A DNA stretch of 63,918 nt. Source: Pseudomonadota bacterium (GTDB lineage: Bacteria; Pseudomonadota; Alphaproteobacteria; Caulobacterales; Caulobacteraceae). The stretch is taken from assembly GCA_963205005.1 (NCBI GenBank), contig CAUJHW010000100.1:1-63918 (forward strand). Reading direction: 5' to 3'. Shown here piece after piece: positions 1 through 8,523 of this stretch; within the stretch, counting starts at the first letter, position 1; every line of letters starts with the position of its first letter. The position numbers and the translations under genes are program-made. A model generated the notes under the pieces. It saw only the letters and a list, made by a program, of their open reading frames with translations, was not told where the DNA came from and did no database searches.

Positions 1-33
1 CAGATTCCACGCTATCGCGGCGTCTGTTCTTGA
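1..33 (+). CDS. possible C-terminal tail of an upstream gene (partial)
   Basis: Reading from base 1 in frame 1 gives QIPRYRGVCS followed by TGA at 31-33. This stop overlaps the TTG start of moeA at 30-32 in a TTGA arrangement, the kind of overlap seen between translationally coupled genes. Only ten codons are visible, so the product cannot be identified. A molybdenum-cofactor or anaerobic-respiration gene would fit the neighbours, but that is a guess. Confidence 0.3.
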   Translation, partial: QIPRYRGVCS

Positions 34-1220
34 TCAGCTTCGACGAGGCCTGCCGTCGCGTGGCGGCGCTCGCCGACCCCGTCGGCGTCGAGCAGGTTTC
101 CCTCGAACTTGCGTGGAACCGCGTGCTGGCCGCGCCGGTCATCGCCCGAAGATCGGCGCCCGAAACCGCGGTTTCCGCCATGGATGGATACGCAGTCCGG
201 GACGCGGATCTTTCGTCGGGGACCACGCGCCTGCGCGTGATCGGCGAAGCCTTTGCCGGTTCTCCCCCAGGAGGGCCTGCCCTCGAAGCCGGCGCGTGCA
301 TCCGCATTTTCACCGGCGCGCCCATGCCGAACGGCGCCGACCGCGTGGTGATGCAGGAGATCGTCGCCCGCGAAGGTGACGCCATCCTACTGGCCGAAGC
401 GCCAACCAAGTCCCGGCACGTTCGCGCCGCGGCCTCCGACTTCAGATCGGGCGAGGTGCTGCTGGACGCCGGAACGCTACTCACACCGCTGGCGCTGGTC
501 TCCGCGGCGGCGGCGGACACTGACACGCTTAAGGTTCACCTCCGTCCTCGGGTGGCGGTCCTGAGCACGGGCGATGAGCTGGTCGCGCCGGGTCGCGCGA
601 GAGGTTGTCCGGGCGCAATACCCGAGAGCGTGTCCTTCGGCGTCGCCGCGCTGACCCAGGTCTGGGGTGGTGAGGTTGTCCAGCGTCGGCGTCTGCGCGA
701 CGATCTGCCCAGCTTGGCGCAGGCCGCGGCCCTGGCCCTCGAACAGGCGCATGTGGTCGTCGTGACCGGCGGAGCTTCGGTCGGTGAGCGGGATTTTTCA
801 AAGGCGATGTTCCGGGAGCTTGGCCTGCGGCTGGAGTTCGAGAAGGTCGCGATCAAGCCGGGAAAGCCCGTGTGGGTCGGCCGGGCCGGCGACCGCATCG
901 TCGTCGGCCTTCCCGGGAATCCCACCGCCGCCATGGTCACGGCCCGGTTGATCCTGGCGCCGCTGCTGGCCGGCATGAGCGGCCGGCGCGCCGACACAGC
1001 CCTGGCCTGGCGCACAGCGCCGCTCGCGGCGCCGCTGGAGGCCGGTGGCGACCGGGACTGCTTCCATCGCGGACGGAATGGCGTGGATGGAGTGCGGCTG
1101 CTGGGCGACCAGGACTCCAGTGCGCAGAAAGCCCTGGCGATGGCCGACCTCCTGGTTCGACGGCGGCCTGGAGCGCGCGCCCTCGAGGCGGGAGAGCTGG
1201 TCGAGGTGCTGACCTTCTAG
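30..1220 (+). CDS. moeA: MoeA-type molybdopterin molybdenumtransferase
   Basis: Inserts molybdate into adenylated molybdopterin, the last step in making the molybdenum cofactor; cytosolic. At 396 aa it has the usual MoeA length (about 390-410). The N-terminus MISFDEA is followed by the SAMDGYAVRD motif at about residue 50. The MoCF_biosynth domain carries VLSTGDEL, the GGASVGERD loop, KVAIKPGKPVWVG and GLPGNPTAAM, in family order. The start is TTG at 30, chosen because MISFDEA aligns with typical MoeA N-termini; it overlaps the tail of an upstream frame. The gene contains Leu CTA codons, also seen in the following reductase but rare further right. With the class II ribonucleotide reductase downstream it suggests an anaerobic-metabolism segment continuing left of the window. 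Confidence 0.93.
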   Translation: MISFDEACRRVAALADPVGVEQVSLELAWNRVLAAPVIARRSAPETAVSAMDGYAVRDADLSSGTTRLRVIGEAFAGSPPGGPALEAGACIRIFTGAPMPNGADRVVMQEIVAREGDAILLAEAPTKSRHVRAAASDFRSGEVLLDAGTLLTPLALVSAAAADTDTLKVHLRPRVAVLSTGDELVAPGRARGCPGAIPESVSFGVAALTQVWGGEVVQRRRLRDDLPSLAQAAALALEQAHVVVVTGGASVGERDFSKAMFRELGLRLEFEKVAIKPGKPVWVGRAGDRIVVGLPGNPTAAMVTARLILAPLLAGMSGRRADTALAWRTAPLAAPLEAGGDRDCFHRGRNGVDGVRLLGDQDSSAQKALAMADLLVRRRPGARALEAGELVEVLTF

Positions 1221-1351
1221 GTGCGCGCCTGGCGCGGCTTGACTTTCGACAGGCGGCGGCTTGCCGCGCGAACGGGTCGCCGATCGCGCGGGCTCAAGTG
1301 TCCAGGCCGCAGAATCATCCAGTGTCGGCCCTCTTCGATGGAGGGGCAGAC

Positions 1352-3568
1352 ATGGCGTTCGACAATCCGCTCGCAAGCGAGATCTGGGCCAGCAAGTATC
1401 GGTTCCGCCCCGTCGGCGCGCCCGGTGACGAGACCGTACAGGACACGTGGTCGCGGGTCGCGGCCGCACTGGCAGAGGCCGAGGCTCCAGATCTGCGCCA
1501 CGCGGTGCGCGATCGCTTCGCCGAGGCGTTGCGCGACCACCGGTTCCTGCCCGCTGGCCGGATCCTTGCCGGCGCCGGCACGGCGCGCGCCGTCACCCTG
1601 TTCAACTGCTTCGTCATGGGCCGCATACCTGACGACCTCGGTGGCATCTTCGCTCACGTCCGCGAGGCCGCGCTGACCCTGCAACAGGGCGGCGGCGTGG
1701 GCATGGACTTCTCCTCGATCCGCCCGGCGGGCGCGGCGGTCAAGGGGGTCGACGCCGACGCCTCCGGTCCTTTGAGCTTCATGGACGTGTGGGACGCCAT
1801 GTGCCGCACAATCCTTTCCGCCGGCCAGCGGCGAGGCGCCATGATGGGTTGCCTGCGGATCGACCATCCCGACATCGAGGCCTTCATCGACGCCAAGCGC
1901 GACCGCATCCGCCTGCGCAACTTCAATCTCTCGGTGCTCGTCCCAGACGCCTTCATGGCGGCGCTGGCTGACGACGACGAATGGCCGCTCATGTTTGAAG
2001 GCGAGGCCGTGCGTTCGGTAAGAGCGGTGGACCTCTGGGGTCGCCTAATGCGCGCAACCTACGACGCCGCCGAGCCTGGCGTGATATTCATCGACCGGGT
2101 CAATGCCCAGAACAACCTCGCATACTGCGAGACAATCCTGGCCAGCAACCCTTGCGGTGAGCAGATGCTACCGCCGTACGGCGCCTGTCTGCTGGGTTCC
2201 ATCAATCTAGCCCGACTGGTGACGGTGCCCTTCCAGGGCGGTGCTGAGGTGGACCTTTCGGAACTCGCGAGCCTAACCCGCACGGCGGTGCGGCTGCTGG
2301 ACGATGTCATTGACGTATCGCGCTTCCCACTTGAGGCCCAGGCGACGGAGGCTCGCGCCAAGCGGCGGATCGGGCTCGGAGTGACCGGGCTAGCCGACGC
2401 GCTGGTATTCTGTGGCGTAGCCTACGGCAGCGAGCGCGCCGTCGACCTGACAGGACAATGGCTCGGCCGGATCAAGCAGGAGGCCTATCGGGCCTCCGCT
2501 GAGCTCGCGGCGGAGAAGGGCGCCTTTCCGCTCTACGACCCAGCTATCCTGAAACGGCCCAATCTGGCGTCTCTGGACGCAGAGACTCGCGACCTGATCA
2601 CTCGGCACGGCCTTCGCAATGGCTGCCTCACGTCAATCGCACCCACAGGCACGACGTCGCTTCTGGCCGGCAACGTTTCCTCCGGCATTGAGCCGGTGTT
2701 TGCTTACTCCTACGTCCGCAAAGTGCTGCAGGCCGATGGTTCGCGGCGTGAGGAACCGGTTGAGGACTATGCACTGACCGTCTGGAAGCGGATGCACGGC
2801 GAGACACCCCCACCCGAAAGCGTATTCGTCAGCGCCCAGACCCTGGCCCCTGCGGATCACATCCGCATGCAGGCCGCCGCCCAGGTCCATGTGGACAGTT
2901 CGATCTCAAAGACGGTGAACTGTCCCGAGGACATGTCATTCGACGCCTTCGGGGACATCTACCGCCTTGGCTGGCGCAGCGGCTGCAAGGGCATGACCAC
3001 CTACCGCCCCAACTCGGTCACCGGCTCGGTCCTGTCTGTGGACCCGAGCAACCGGGCGCCAGAGGCCCCGGTCCTGACACCGCGACCCGAAGCGCTGGGC
3101 GGCGCCACCTACAAGCTCGTCTGGCCCGAGAGCGCGCATGCCGTCTACGTCACGCTCAATGACGTCGAAGAGAGCGGTGTGCGCCGGCCGTTCGAGATTT
3201 TCATCAATTCCAAGAACATGGATCACTACGCTTGGACTGTGGGACTCACACGAATGATCTCGGCGGTGTTCCGTCGAGGCGGCGACGTCGGGTTTGTGGC
3301 CGACGAACTCAAGGCGGTGTTCGATCCGCGTGGCGGAGCCTGGCTCGGCGGGCGGTACGTGCCCTCGTTGTTGGCGGCGATCGGCGGCGTGATCGAGCGA
3401 CACCTCGGCGGTTCGAAGCCCGAACCGCCGCCGTCGACGAACGCTGCGAACGCCCTTGAGAGTCGGCCCAGCGCCAAGGCGATCTGCCCACACTGTGGCG
3501 GCTGCGAACTGATCCGCAAGGAGGGTTGCGACAGTTGCCTGTCCTGCGGCTACTCGAAGTGTGGCTAG
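1352..3568 (+). CDS. nrdJ: adenosylcobalamin-dependent (class II) ribonucleotide reductase
   Basis: Reduces ribonucleotides to deoxyribonucleotides using a B12-generated thiyl radical, so it works with or without oxygen. The product is 738 aa, a normal length for the single-chain class II form. Cys86 (in LFNCFVMG) is one of the redox pair. The loop SNPCGEQ holds the radical Cys268 and catalytic Glu270. PTGTTSLLAGNVSSGIEP is the phosphate-binding region. The last 27 residues form a Cys-rich zinc-ribbon-like tail with paired cysteines, as in many NrdJ proteins. An open frame continues upstream, but ATG at 1352 is chosen because GGAGGGG lies just before it and MAFDNPLAS begins the homologous part. 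At least five in-frame CTA Leu codons (about 2047-2393) set it apart from genes beyond 4.5 kb. No activator or NrdAB gene is adjacent. Confidence 0.94.
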   Translation: MAFDNPLASEIWASKYRFRPVGAPGDETVQDTWSRVAAALAEAEAPDLRHAVRDRFAEALRDHRFLPAGRILAGAGTARAVTLFNCFVMGRIPDDLGGIFAHVREAALTLQQGGGVGMDFSSIRPAGAAVKGVDADASGPLSFMDVWDAMCRTILSAGQRRGAMMGCLRIDHPDIEAFIDAKRDRIRLRNFNLSVLVPDAFMAALADDDEWPLMFEGEAVRSVRAVDLWGRLMRATYDAAEPGVIFIDRVNAQNNLAYCETILASNPCGEQMLPPYGACLLGSINLARLVTVPFQGGAEVDLSELASLTRTAVRLLDDVIDVSRFPLEAQATEARAKRRIGLGVTGLADALVFCGVAYGSERAVDLTGQWLGRIKQEAYRASAELAAEKGAFPLYDPAILKRPNLASLDAETRDLITRHGLRNGCLTSIAPTGTTSLLAGNVSSGIEPVFAYSYVRKVLQADGSRREEPVEDYALTVWKRMHGETPPPESVFVSAQTLAPADHIRMQAAAQVHVDSSISKTVNCPEDMSFDAFGDIYRLGWRSGCKGMTTYRPNSVTGSVLSVDPSNRAPEAPVLTPRPEALGGATYKLVWPESAHAVYVTLNDVEESGVRRPFEIFINSKNMDHYAWTVGLTRMISAVFRRGGDVGFVADELKAVFDPRGGAWLGGRYVPSLLAAIGGVIERHLGGSKPEPPPSTNAANALESRPSAKAICPHCGGCELIRKEGCDSCLSCGYSKCG

Positions 3569-3715
3569 GTCCCGTCGAGATTGGATTGAACAGTGCAATC
3601 TAGAGGAACGTGTTTGATTCCGCCGGTTTGGGAGCGGCTGGCGGGCATAGCCCGCTCCGGCATTGTCAGCCCAAAGTTGAGGGCGCGGTAACGCGACGCG
3701 CCGTAGTCGCGCCGT

Positions 3716-4423
3716 ATGGCCAAGTCGACCAACCCGTTCCGGTACTTTGACTCATCGCCCGAAGTGATCCGGCTGGTTGTGATGATGTACGTGAAGTATC
3801 CGCTTTCGCTGCGCAACGTTGAGGACCTGCTGTTCGAGCGTGGCATCGACATTTGCCACGAGACGGTGCGGCTTTGGTGGAACCGGTTCGGCCCGATGTT
3901 CGCCGCCGAGATCCGCAAGAAGCGGGTCGATCGAATGCGCGCCAACACCCACTGGCGATGGCATCTCGACGAGGTCTACGTGAAGATCAACGGCGAGATG
4001 CGCTACCTGTGGCGGGCCGTCGATCACGAGGGCGAGGTGCTGGAATCCTACGTCACCACGACGAGGGACAAGGCCGCGGCGCTGAGCTTCATCAAGCGAG
4101 CCATGAAACGCCACGGCCAACCTCAAGCCGTCGTCACCGACGGCCTCCGATCTTATGGCGCCGCCATGAAGGAGATCGGCAATGTCGATCGACAGGAGAC
4201 CGGCCGCTGGTTGAACAATCGCGCTGAAAACAGCCACCTACCCTTTCGACGACGAGAGCGGGCGATGCAGCGGTTCCGAAGAATGAAGACGCTCCAGAAG
4301 TTCGCCGCCGTCCACGGCACGGTCCACAATCACTTCAACCAGGAACGCCATCTCATCAGCAGAGACCTCTACCGCGAGCGACGCTCAGCCGCCCTGGCCG
4401 AGTGGCGGGCGGTCATGGGCTAG
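3716..4423 (+). mobile_element. IS6-family insertion sequence transposase
   Basis: A DDE transposase of 235 aa, close to the 230-240 aa typical of IS6/IS26/IS6100. The catalytic triad is visible: Asp in WHLDEVYVKI, Asp in VVTDGLRSYG about 60 residues later, and Glu in NNRAENSHLPFRRRER. An N-terminal helix-turn-helix region covers roughly residues 15-55. The gene looks intact. Family members move by copy-in and form cointegrates. Terminal repeats are not clear: the best candidate is a weak inverted pair, AGATTGG at 3578-3584 and CCAATCT at 4451-4457. These are 880 bp apart end to end, a plausible IS6 length, but the classic GGnnCTGTTGCAAA ends are absent. The element sits between nrdJ and a cyclase gene that seems to lack its N-terminus, so it may mark a rearrangement junction. 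Confidence 0.9.
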
Positions 4424-4496
4424 AGCCAGGCTGGGGTTGGGGAAACTGCGCCAATCTGGAGACGAGTTGCCGTTCGACTGACAGCACCAGCTGGAG

Positions 4497-6278
4497 GTGC
4501 TGAGCACCGACGAATACGCAGACATCAACCGCGGCTTCGGCCTGATGCTGGAGTCCCTGCGCGAGGAGCAGCAGATCCTGGAAGTGACCCAGGACCTGGC
4601 CGGCGAACTGCTGCTGGAGGTGCTGATCGCGCGGATCATGACCGCGACCACCAAGCTGCTCGACGCCGAGCGGGCCTCGCTGTTCGTCTACGACGAGAAG
4701 ACGGACGAGCTGTTCAGCCTCTACGCCGACGGCATGGAGACCCGGCAGATCCGCGTGCCCACCGACCGCGGCATCGCCGGCGCGGTGTTCACCACCGGCA
4801 AGATCGAGAACATCACCGACCCCTACGCCGACCTCCGCTTCAACCGCGAGGTGGACCTGCGGAGCGGCTTCACCACCCGCAGCATCCTGTGCGTGCCGAT
4901 CACCAACAAGGCAGGCGCGCGGATCGGCGTGGCCCAGGCGCTCAACAAAGACATCGGCGTGTTCACCGCCCGCGACGAGGCGCGGCTGAAGGCGTTCGCC
5001 GCCCAGGTGGCCGTGAGCCTGGAGAACGCCAAGCTCTTCGACGATGTGCTCAACATCAAGAACTACAACGAGAGCATCCTGAAGAGCACCTCGAACGGGA
5101 TCGTCACCCTCGACGCCGACGCCACGATCGTCACCGTCAACGACGCCGCCGAGGCGCTGCTGGGGCTCAGCCGGGACAATGTGATCGACCGCAAGGCGCG
5201 CGAACTGTTCGCCGGCCCCAACGGTTGGATCGCCGAGAGCCTCGGCAAGACCCAGGCCACTGGAGAGACGGCGCTTGCCATCGACGCCGAGCTGGCCCGG
5301 GGCGATGGCGGCGTCTCGACGGTCAACCTGACGGCCATGCCGCTGATCGACGCCACGGACACGCGGATCGGCTCCATGCTGGTGCTGGAAGATATCACCG
5401 AGGAGAAGCGCGTCCGCTCGACGATGTCGCGCTACATGTCCAAGGAGGTGGCCGACCAGCTCCTGTCGGCCGGCGACCTGGAACTGGGCGGCAAGGAGCA
5501 GAAGGTCACGGTGATGTTCTCGGACGTGCGTCGGTTCACGTCGATCGCCGAGGCCCTGGGACCCCGCGAGACGGTTTCGCTGCTGAACGAGTACTTCACC
5601 GAGATGGTCGACGTGATCTTCCAGAACGGCGGGATCCTCGACAAGTACATCGGCGACGGGATCATGGCCCTGTACGGCGCGCCGCTGGTGGGCCCCAACG
5701 ACGCAGACAACGCGCTGACCGCCGCCGACGAGATGATGCAGCGGCTGGCCGACCTGAACGAACGCCGCGTGGCCGCCGGTCAGGTGGAACTCGATCTCGG
5801 AATCGGCTTCTCGACCGGCCCCACCGTCGTCGGCAACATCGGCTCGGTGCGGCGGATGGAATACACCGTGATCGGCGACACCGTGAACCTGGCCTCGCGG
5901 CTGGAAAGCGCCACCAAGCAGTACGGCGCCAAGATCCTGCTGTCGGAGATGACCGTCCGCGACCTGAAGCATCCGGCCACCCTGCGCGAACTCGACCTGA
6001 TCCGGGTGAAGGGCAAGGACCGGCCGGTCGCCGTGTTCGAGTCCCTGGGCTACCGCGCGCATGAGCCCGGCCTGGCCGCGCTGCTGGAACTGCACGCCGC
6101 CGGCATTGCCGCCTATCGCAGTCGCGACTGGACAGCAGCGCTGCGGGCGTTCGAGGCGGCGCTGAAGCTCTACCCCGACGACGGCCCCGCGACGGTCTAT
6201 CGCGAACGCTGCGAACTGCTGGCCGCCACCCCGCCGCCCGCCGACTGGGACGGGGTCTGGAACCTCACCGAGAAGTAG
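4497..6278 (+). CDS. GAF-PAS-class III adenylate/guanylate cyclase, N-terminus probably truncated
   Basis: Makes cyclic nucleotide (most likely cAMP) in response to a bound ligand or partner; predicted soluble, since no membrane segment or signal peptide is seen. Domains in order over 593 aa: a GAF domain (about 25-180), a PAS domain (about 190-305, starting near STSNGIVTLDAD) and a class III cyclase domain (about 330-520). The cyclase carries VMFSDVRRFTS and DKYIGDGIMALYG with the metal-binding aspartates, and EYTVIGDTVNLASRLE. A short C-terminal helical/TPR-like tail follows. The GTG start at 4497 is preceded in frame by QHQLE and then TGA at 4479. This looks like the interior of a longer coiled N-terminus cut off where the IS6 element lies, so the true start is uncertain. 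No clear ribosome site is visible. Confidence 0.85.
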   Translation: MLSTDEYADINRGFGLMLESLREEQQILEVTQDLAGELLLEVLIARIMTATTKLLDAERASLFVYDEKTDELFSLYADGMETRQIRVPTDRGIAGAVFTTGKIENITDPYADLRFNREVDLRSGFTTRSILCVPITNKAGARIGVAQALNKDIGVFTARDEARLKAFAAQVAVSLENAKLFDDVLNIKNYNESILKSTSNGIVTLDADATIVTVNDAAEALLGLSRDNVIDRKARELFAGPNGWIAESLGKTQATGETALAIDAELARGDGGVSTVNLTAMPLIDATDTRIGSMLVLEDITEEKRVRSTMSRYMSKEVADQLLSAGDLELGGKEQKVTVMFSDVRRFTSIAEALGPRETVSLLNEYFTEMVDVIFQNGGILDKYIGDGIMALYGAPLVGPNDADNALTAADEMMQRLADLNERRVAAGQVELDLGIGFSTGPTVVGNIGSVRRMEYTVIGDTVNLASRLESATKQYGAKILLSEMTVRDLKHPATLRELDLIRVKGKDRPVAVFESLGYRAHEPGLAALLELHAAGIAAYRSRDWTAALRAFEAALKLYPDDGPATVYRERCELLAATPPPADWDGVWNLTEK

Positions 6279-6301
6279 GACCGGCCAGGCCAAAAGGACG
6301 G

Positions 6302-6991
6302 TCAGCCGCGCGAGCGGATCAGGCCAACGCCCGTCGCGATCAACCAGACGGTCAGCCCCAGAAACCCGGCGATGGTCGCCAGCGAGAAGATCTCGCCCTG
6401 GCCGCCCAGCGCAATTGCCGGCCCCTCCCCGGCGCCGATCAGGATCAGGCCCGCCGTGAGGAGGCCGGCCCTGCTGGCAAGCCGCCGGCGTTCGCCACCC
6501 TGCATCAGCGCGACCTGAAGCACGAAGAGGGCGGTCAGCAGTTGACCGATGTTTTCGCCGATCGCCACTCCACCCCAGGAATTCAGCAGTTCGAAGCTGC
6601 TTTCGGTGGCCGCCTGCTGGGCTGGATCGCCATGCCGGCGGGCCAGGTCAGGGACGACGAACACCCATCGTGACAGGCCAATGGCCTGCGCCAGACCGGC
6701 GAGCGCACCGCTCACAGCCGCGCCGATCGCAAGGGCCGGCGTCTTCGCGAGCCTTTCGGGCGTGATCGCCAGGGCCGTAGCGAGCGGCGTCATCGCCAAA
6801 GCCGACAGCATGAACACCAGCCAGGCGAGGATCAGCAATGGGCCACCAGCCCGGAACAACTCCAGCGCCACGCCGGCCGGCCCGCGCAGGACCTGAGGAT
6901 AGTCATAGATGACGGCAAGCGCCGCGTAGGGAACGTTGAACCCTACGGCCAGGCCTATCGCCGCGAACCCAACCCGCATCTGCCCGTTCAT
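6302..6991 (-). CDS. DUF4386-like integral membrane protein
   Basis: A hydrophobic protein of 229 aa with about six membrane spans, beginning AAIGLAVGFNVPYAALAVIY and ending in GLTVWLIATGVGLI. It resembles DUF4386-type proteins of unknown function; no catalytic motif is visible. The ATG at 6991 is preferred over an upstream in-frame ATG at 7051 because GGGAG lies 8-9 bases ahead. The longer version would also begin with a repeated SPTGDI peptide that is merely the translation of the operator repeats. It is transcribed away from the TetR gene at 7124, and the repeats between them suggest TetR controls it. It could be an efflux or stress-related membrane protein, but the sequence does not say. 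Confidence 0.75.
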   Translation of the reverse strand: MNGQMRVGFAAIGLAVGFNVPYAALAVIYDYPQVLRGPAGVALELFRAGGPLLILAWLVFMLSALAMTPLATALAITPERLAKTPALAIGAAVSGALAGLAQAIGLSRWVFVVPDLARRHGDPAQQAATESSFELLNSWGGVAIGENIGQLLTALFVLQVALMQGGERRRLASRAGLLTAGLILIGAGEGPAIALGGQGEIFSLATIAGFLGLTVWLIATGVGLIRSRG

Positions 6992-6996
6992 TGAAA

Positions 6997-7070
6997 TGTC
7001 TCCCGTTGGTGACATGCAAATATCACCGGTGGGTGACATCTCGCAAGGCAAATATCACTCTGTGGTGACA
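6997..7070. promoter_or_regulatory. operator array between a TetR gene and its divergent target
   Basis: Two 18-bp sites share the pattern TATCACnnnnnGGTGACA, an imperfect dyad: 7021-7038 (TATCACCGGTGGGTGACA) and 7053-7070 (TATCACTCTGTGGTGACA). Their starts are 32 bp apart, about three helical turns. A third, weaker copy (TGTCTCCCGTTGGTGACA) lies at 6997-7014, close to the membrane-protein start. The arrangement in a divergent promoter region is typical of TetR autoregulation. Binding by the adjacent regulator is inferred. Confidence 0.7.
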
Positions 7071-7123
7071 AATGCCTGGGTCGCTGTAGCGCGGCCTTGG
7101 ACCCAGTGGACATAGAGATCAGA

Positions 7124-7744
7124 ATGCCGCGCACGCCCGACCCGAAGATCCGCGACCGCAGCCGCACCGAGGCGGCCATCGTGCTGGCGGCGCGGGATGT
7201 GCTGGCCGAGTCCGGATTCCAGGGTTTCGGGGTCAATGCCGTGGCCCGACGCGCCGGTTGCGACAAGCAGTTGATCTACCGATATTTCGGGGGCCTCGAA
7301 GGGCTCATCGACGCCATCGGCGGAGAGATCGCAACCTGGGTAGAGGACAGCCTTGCCGCCACGGGCCAGGCGCCGCCGGCGACCTACGCGGAGCTGACCG
7401 AGCGCCTGATCCTGGGATTCCTGGAGGCCCTGCGGGCGAACGCGCTGGTCCAGAAGATCGCTGCCTGGGAGATCGCGGAGTCCTCACCGCTGGTCGCGCG
7501 GCTGGCGGCCGCGCGAGGCGCAGCCCTTAGCCGCTGGATGGCTCTGATGCGCGGCGGACTCGCTCCGCCGGATGGCCTGGACGCGCCGGCTCTCAACGCC
7601 ATGCTGATCGCGGCCGTGCAGCAGCTTGCCCTGTCAGGCGCCGCCGCCGGCAGCTTTGCGGGCCTGCCTCTCAAGACCGACGAAGACTGGGATCGCGTGC
7701 GCGCCGCGGCCGTACGCATCGTCCGCGGACTCTACGCCGGCTGA
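7124..7744 (+). CDS. TetR/AcrR-family transcriptional regulator
   Basis: A DNA-binding repressor of 206 aa, normal for the family. The N-terminal helix-turn-helix runs through VLAESGFQGFGVNAVARRAG and continues CDKQLIYRYFGGLEGLI, with the usual YRYF at the end of the recognition region. The C-terminal ligand/dimer domain (about 75-200) is variable and gives no ligand clue. ATG at 7124 is taken as the start; in-frame TTG at 7097 and GTG at 7106 are possible alternatives. It is divergent from the membrane-protein gene at 6991. The intervening TATCAC-n5-GGTGACA sites are its likely operators, implying control of itself and that gene. Confidence 0.9.
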   Translation: MPRTPDPKIRDRSRTEAAIVLAARDVLAESGFQGFGVNAVARRAGCDKQLIYRYFGGLEGLIDAIGGEIATWVEDSLAATGQAPPATYAELTERLILGFLEALRANALVQKIAAWEIAESSPLVARLAAARGAALSRWMALMRGGLAPPDGLDAPALNAMLIAAVQQLALSGAAAGSFAGLPLKTDEDWDRVRAAAVRIVRGLYAG

Positions 7745-7751
7745 CGCCGGC

Positions 7752-8501
7752 TCAGGCCTGGACCAGCCGCACGCGCGTGCCGCAGAGCACCACCTGGCCA
7801 TCGGCGTCGACGCAGCCCCGCGCCTTCGCCCGGGCCAGCACCTCGGCCGCGTCACGCACCTTCACGTCGAAGACACCCAGGCCCTCTCCGCGACCGTCAG
7901 AGGGGGTGACGAAGCGGAGCTCACCGCCGTCCAGGGCGACACGCCAGCCGCCGGGCATGGCCACGGCTTCCAGGCCGAGAGCCCCGGCCCAGCGTGCAGC
8001 CATGGCCCCCGGATCGTCGCCCTGCAGCTCGGCGCCGACGATCTCGCTGGCGACCTCGGTGCGGACATTGGCCTTCCAGTCCGGGCCGCCCCATTCCCAG
8101 CGCTCCGTCGGAACCATCGCGTCGATGGAGACGATGGCGCCGCCCAGGTCGCGCGGATGCAGGTGGGTGAAGGCCACGCCGTCACCATCGAACTGGTCGG
8201 CGATACGGATGCCTTTCTCGGCGACCCGCGCGCGGGCCGCGGCGAGGTCGTCGCACTGGAAGATCGCCATGTAGCCGCCGTCGCCACCGCGCTTGTCCAG
8301 CAGCCGCCCGGCAGTGGTCCCGTCCGTCTTCGGCGAGACGACCTCGAGGAAGGTGTCGCCGATCGGCCAGACGCCGTTGTGCAGACCGTACTTGCCGACA
8401 CCCGGATCGGCGTAGGCGCCGCCCAGGCCAAGCACGGCAGTGATGTCCGCCCTCGCCGCTTCCAGGTCACGGCCCACCAGGGCGATCTGTCTCAGGCGCA
8501 T
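7752..8501 (-). CDS. VOC-superfamily (glyoxalase-like) protein
   Basis: A 249-aa protein with two glyoxalase/bleomycin-resistance-type beta-alpha-beta modules. The first starts MRLRQIALVGRDLEAARA, with HNGVWPIGDTFLEVVSP in its middle. A weaker second half spans about residues 115-249. The fold usually binds a divalent metal and acts as a lyase, dioxygenase or binding protein; this sequence does not allow a substrate call. Its start lies 22 bp downstream of the gltD stop with GGAGAG just ahead, so it is probably the third gene of the gltB-gltD transcript. That context might link it to amino-acid metabolism, or it may simply be a passenger. Confidence 0.8.
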   Translation of the reverse strand: MRLRQIALVGRDLEAARADITAVLGLGGAYADPGVGKYGLHNGVWPIGDTFLEVVSPKTDGTTAGRLLDKRGGDGGYMAIFQCDDLAAARARVAEKGIRIADQFDGDGVAFTHLHPRDLGGAIVSIDAMVPTERWEWGGPDWKANVRTEVASEIVGAELQGDDPGAMAARWAGALGLEAVAMPGGWRVALDGGELRFVTPSDGRGEGLGVFDVKVRDAAEVLARAKARGCVDADGQVVLCGTRVRLVQA

Positions 8502-8523
8502 GGCAGCTCTCCGGGTCGGTTGG

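Noticed and set aside
1221..1351. Possible cobalamin riboswitch or FNR box ahead of the B12-dependent reductase
   Set aside because: I looked for a B12-box and for a TTGAT-n4-ATCAA site; only a TTGACT-like hexamer at about 1239 is present with no matching -10 or dyad, so no regulatory feature is claimed.
3569..3715. Canonical IS6 left terminal repeat
   Set aside because: No GGnnCTGTTGCAAA-like sequence occurs before the transposase; a short GATTG/CAATC palindrome at 3585-3600 is local and does not match the right flank.
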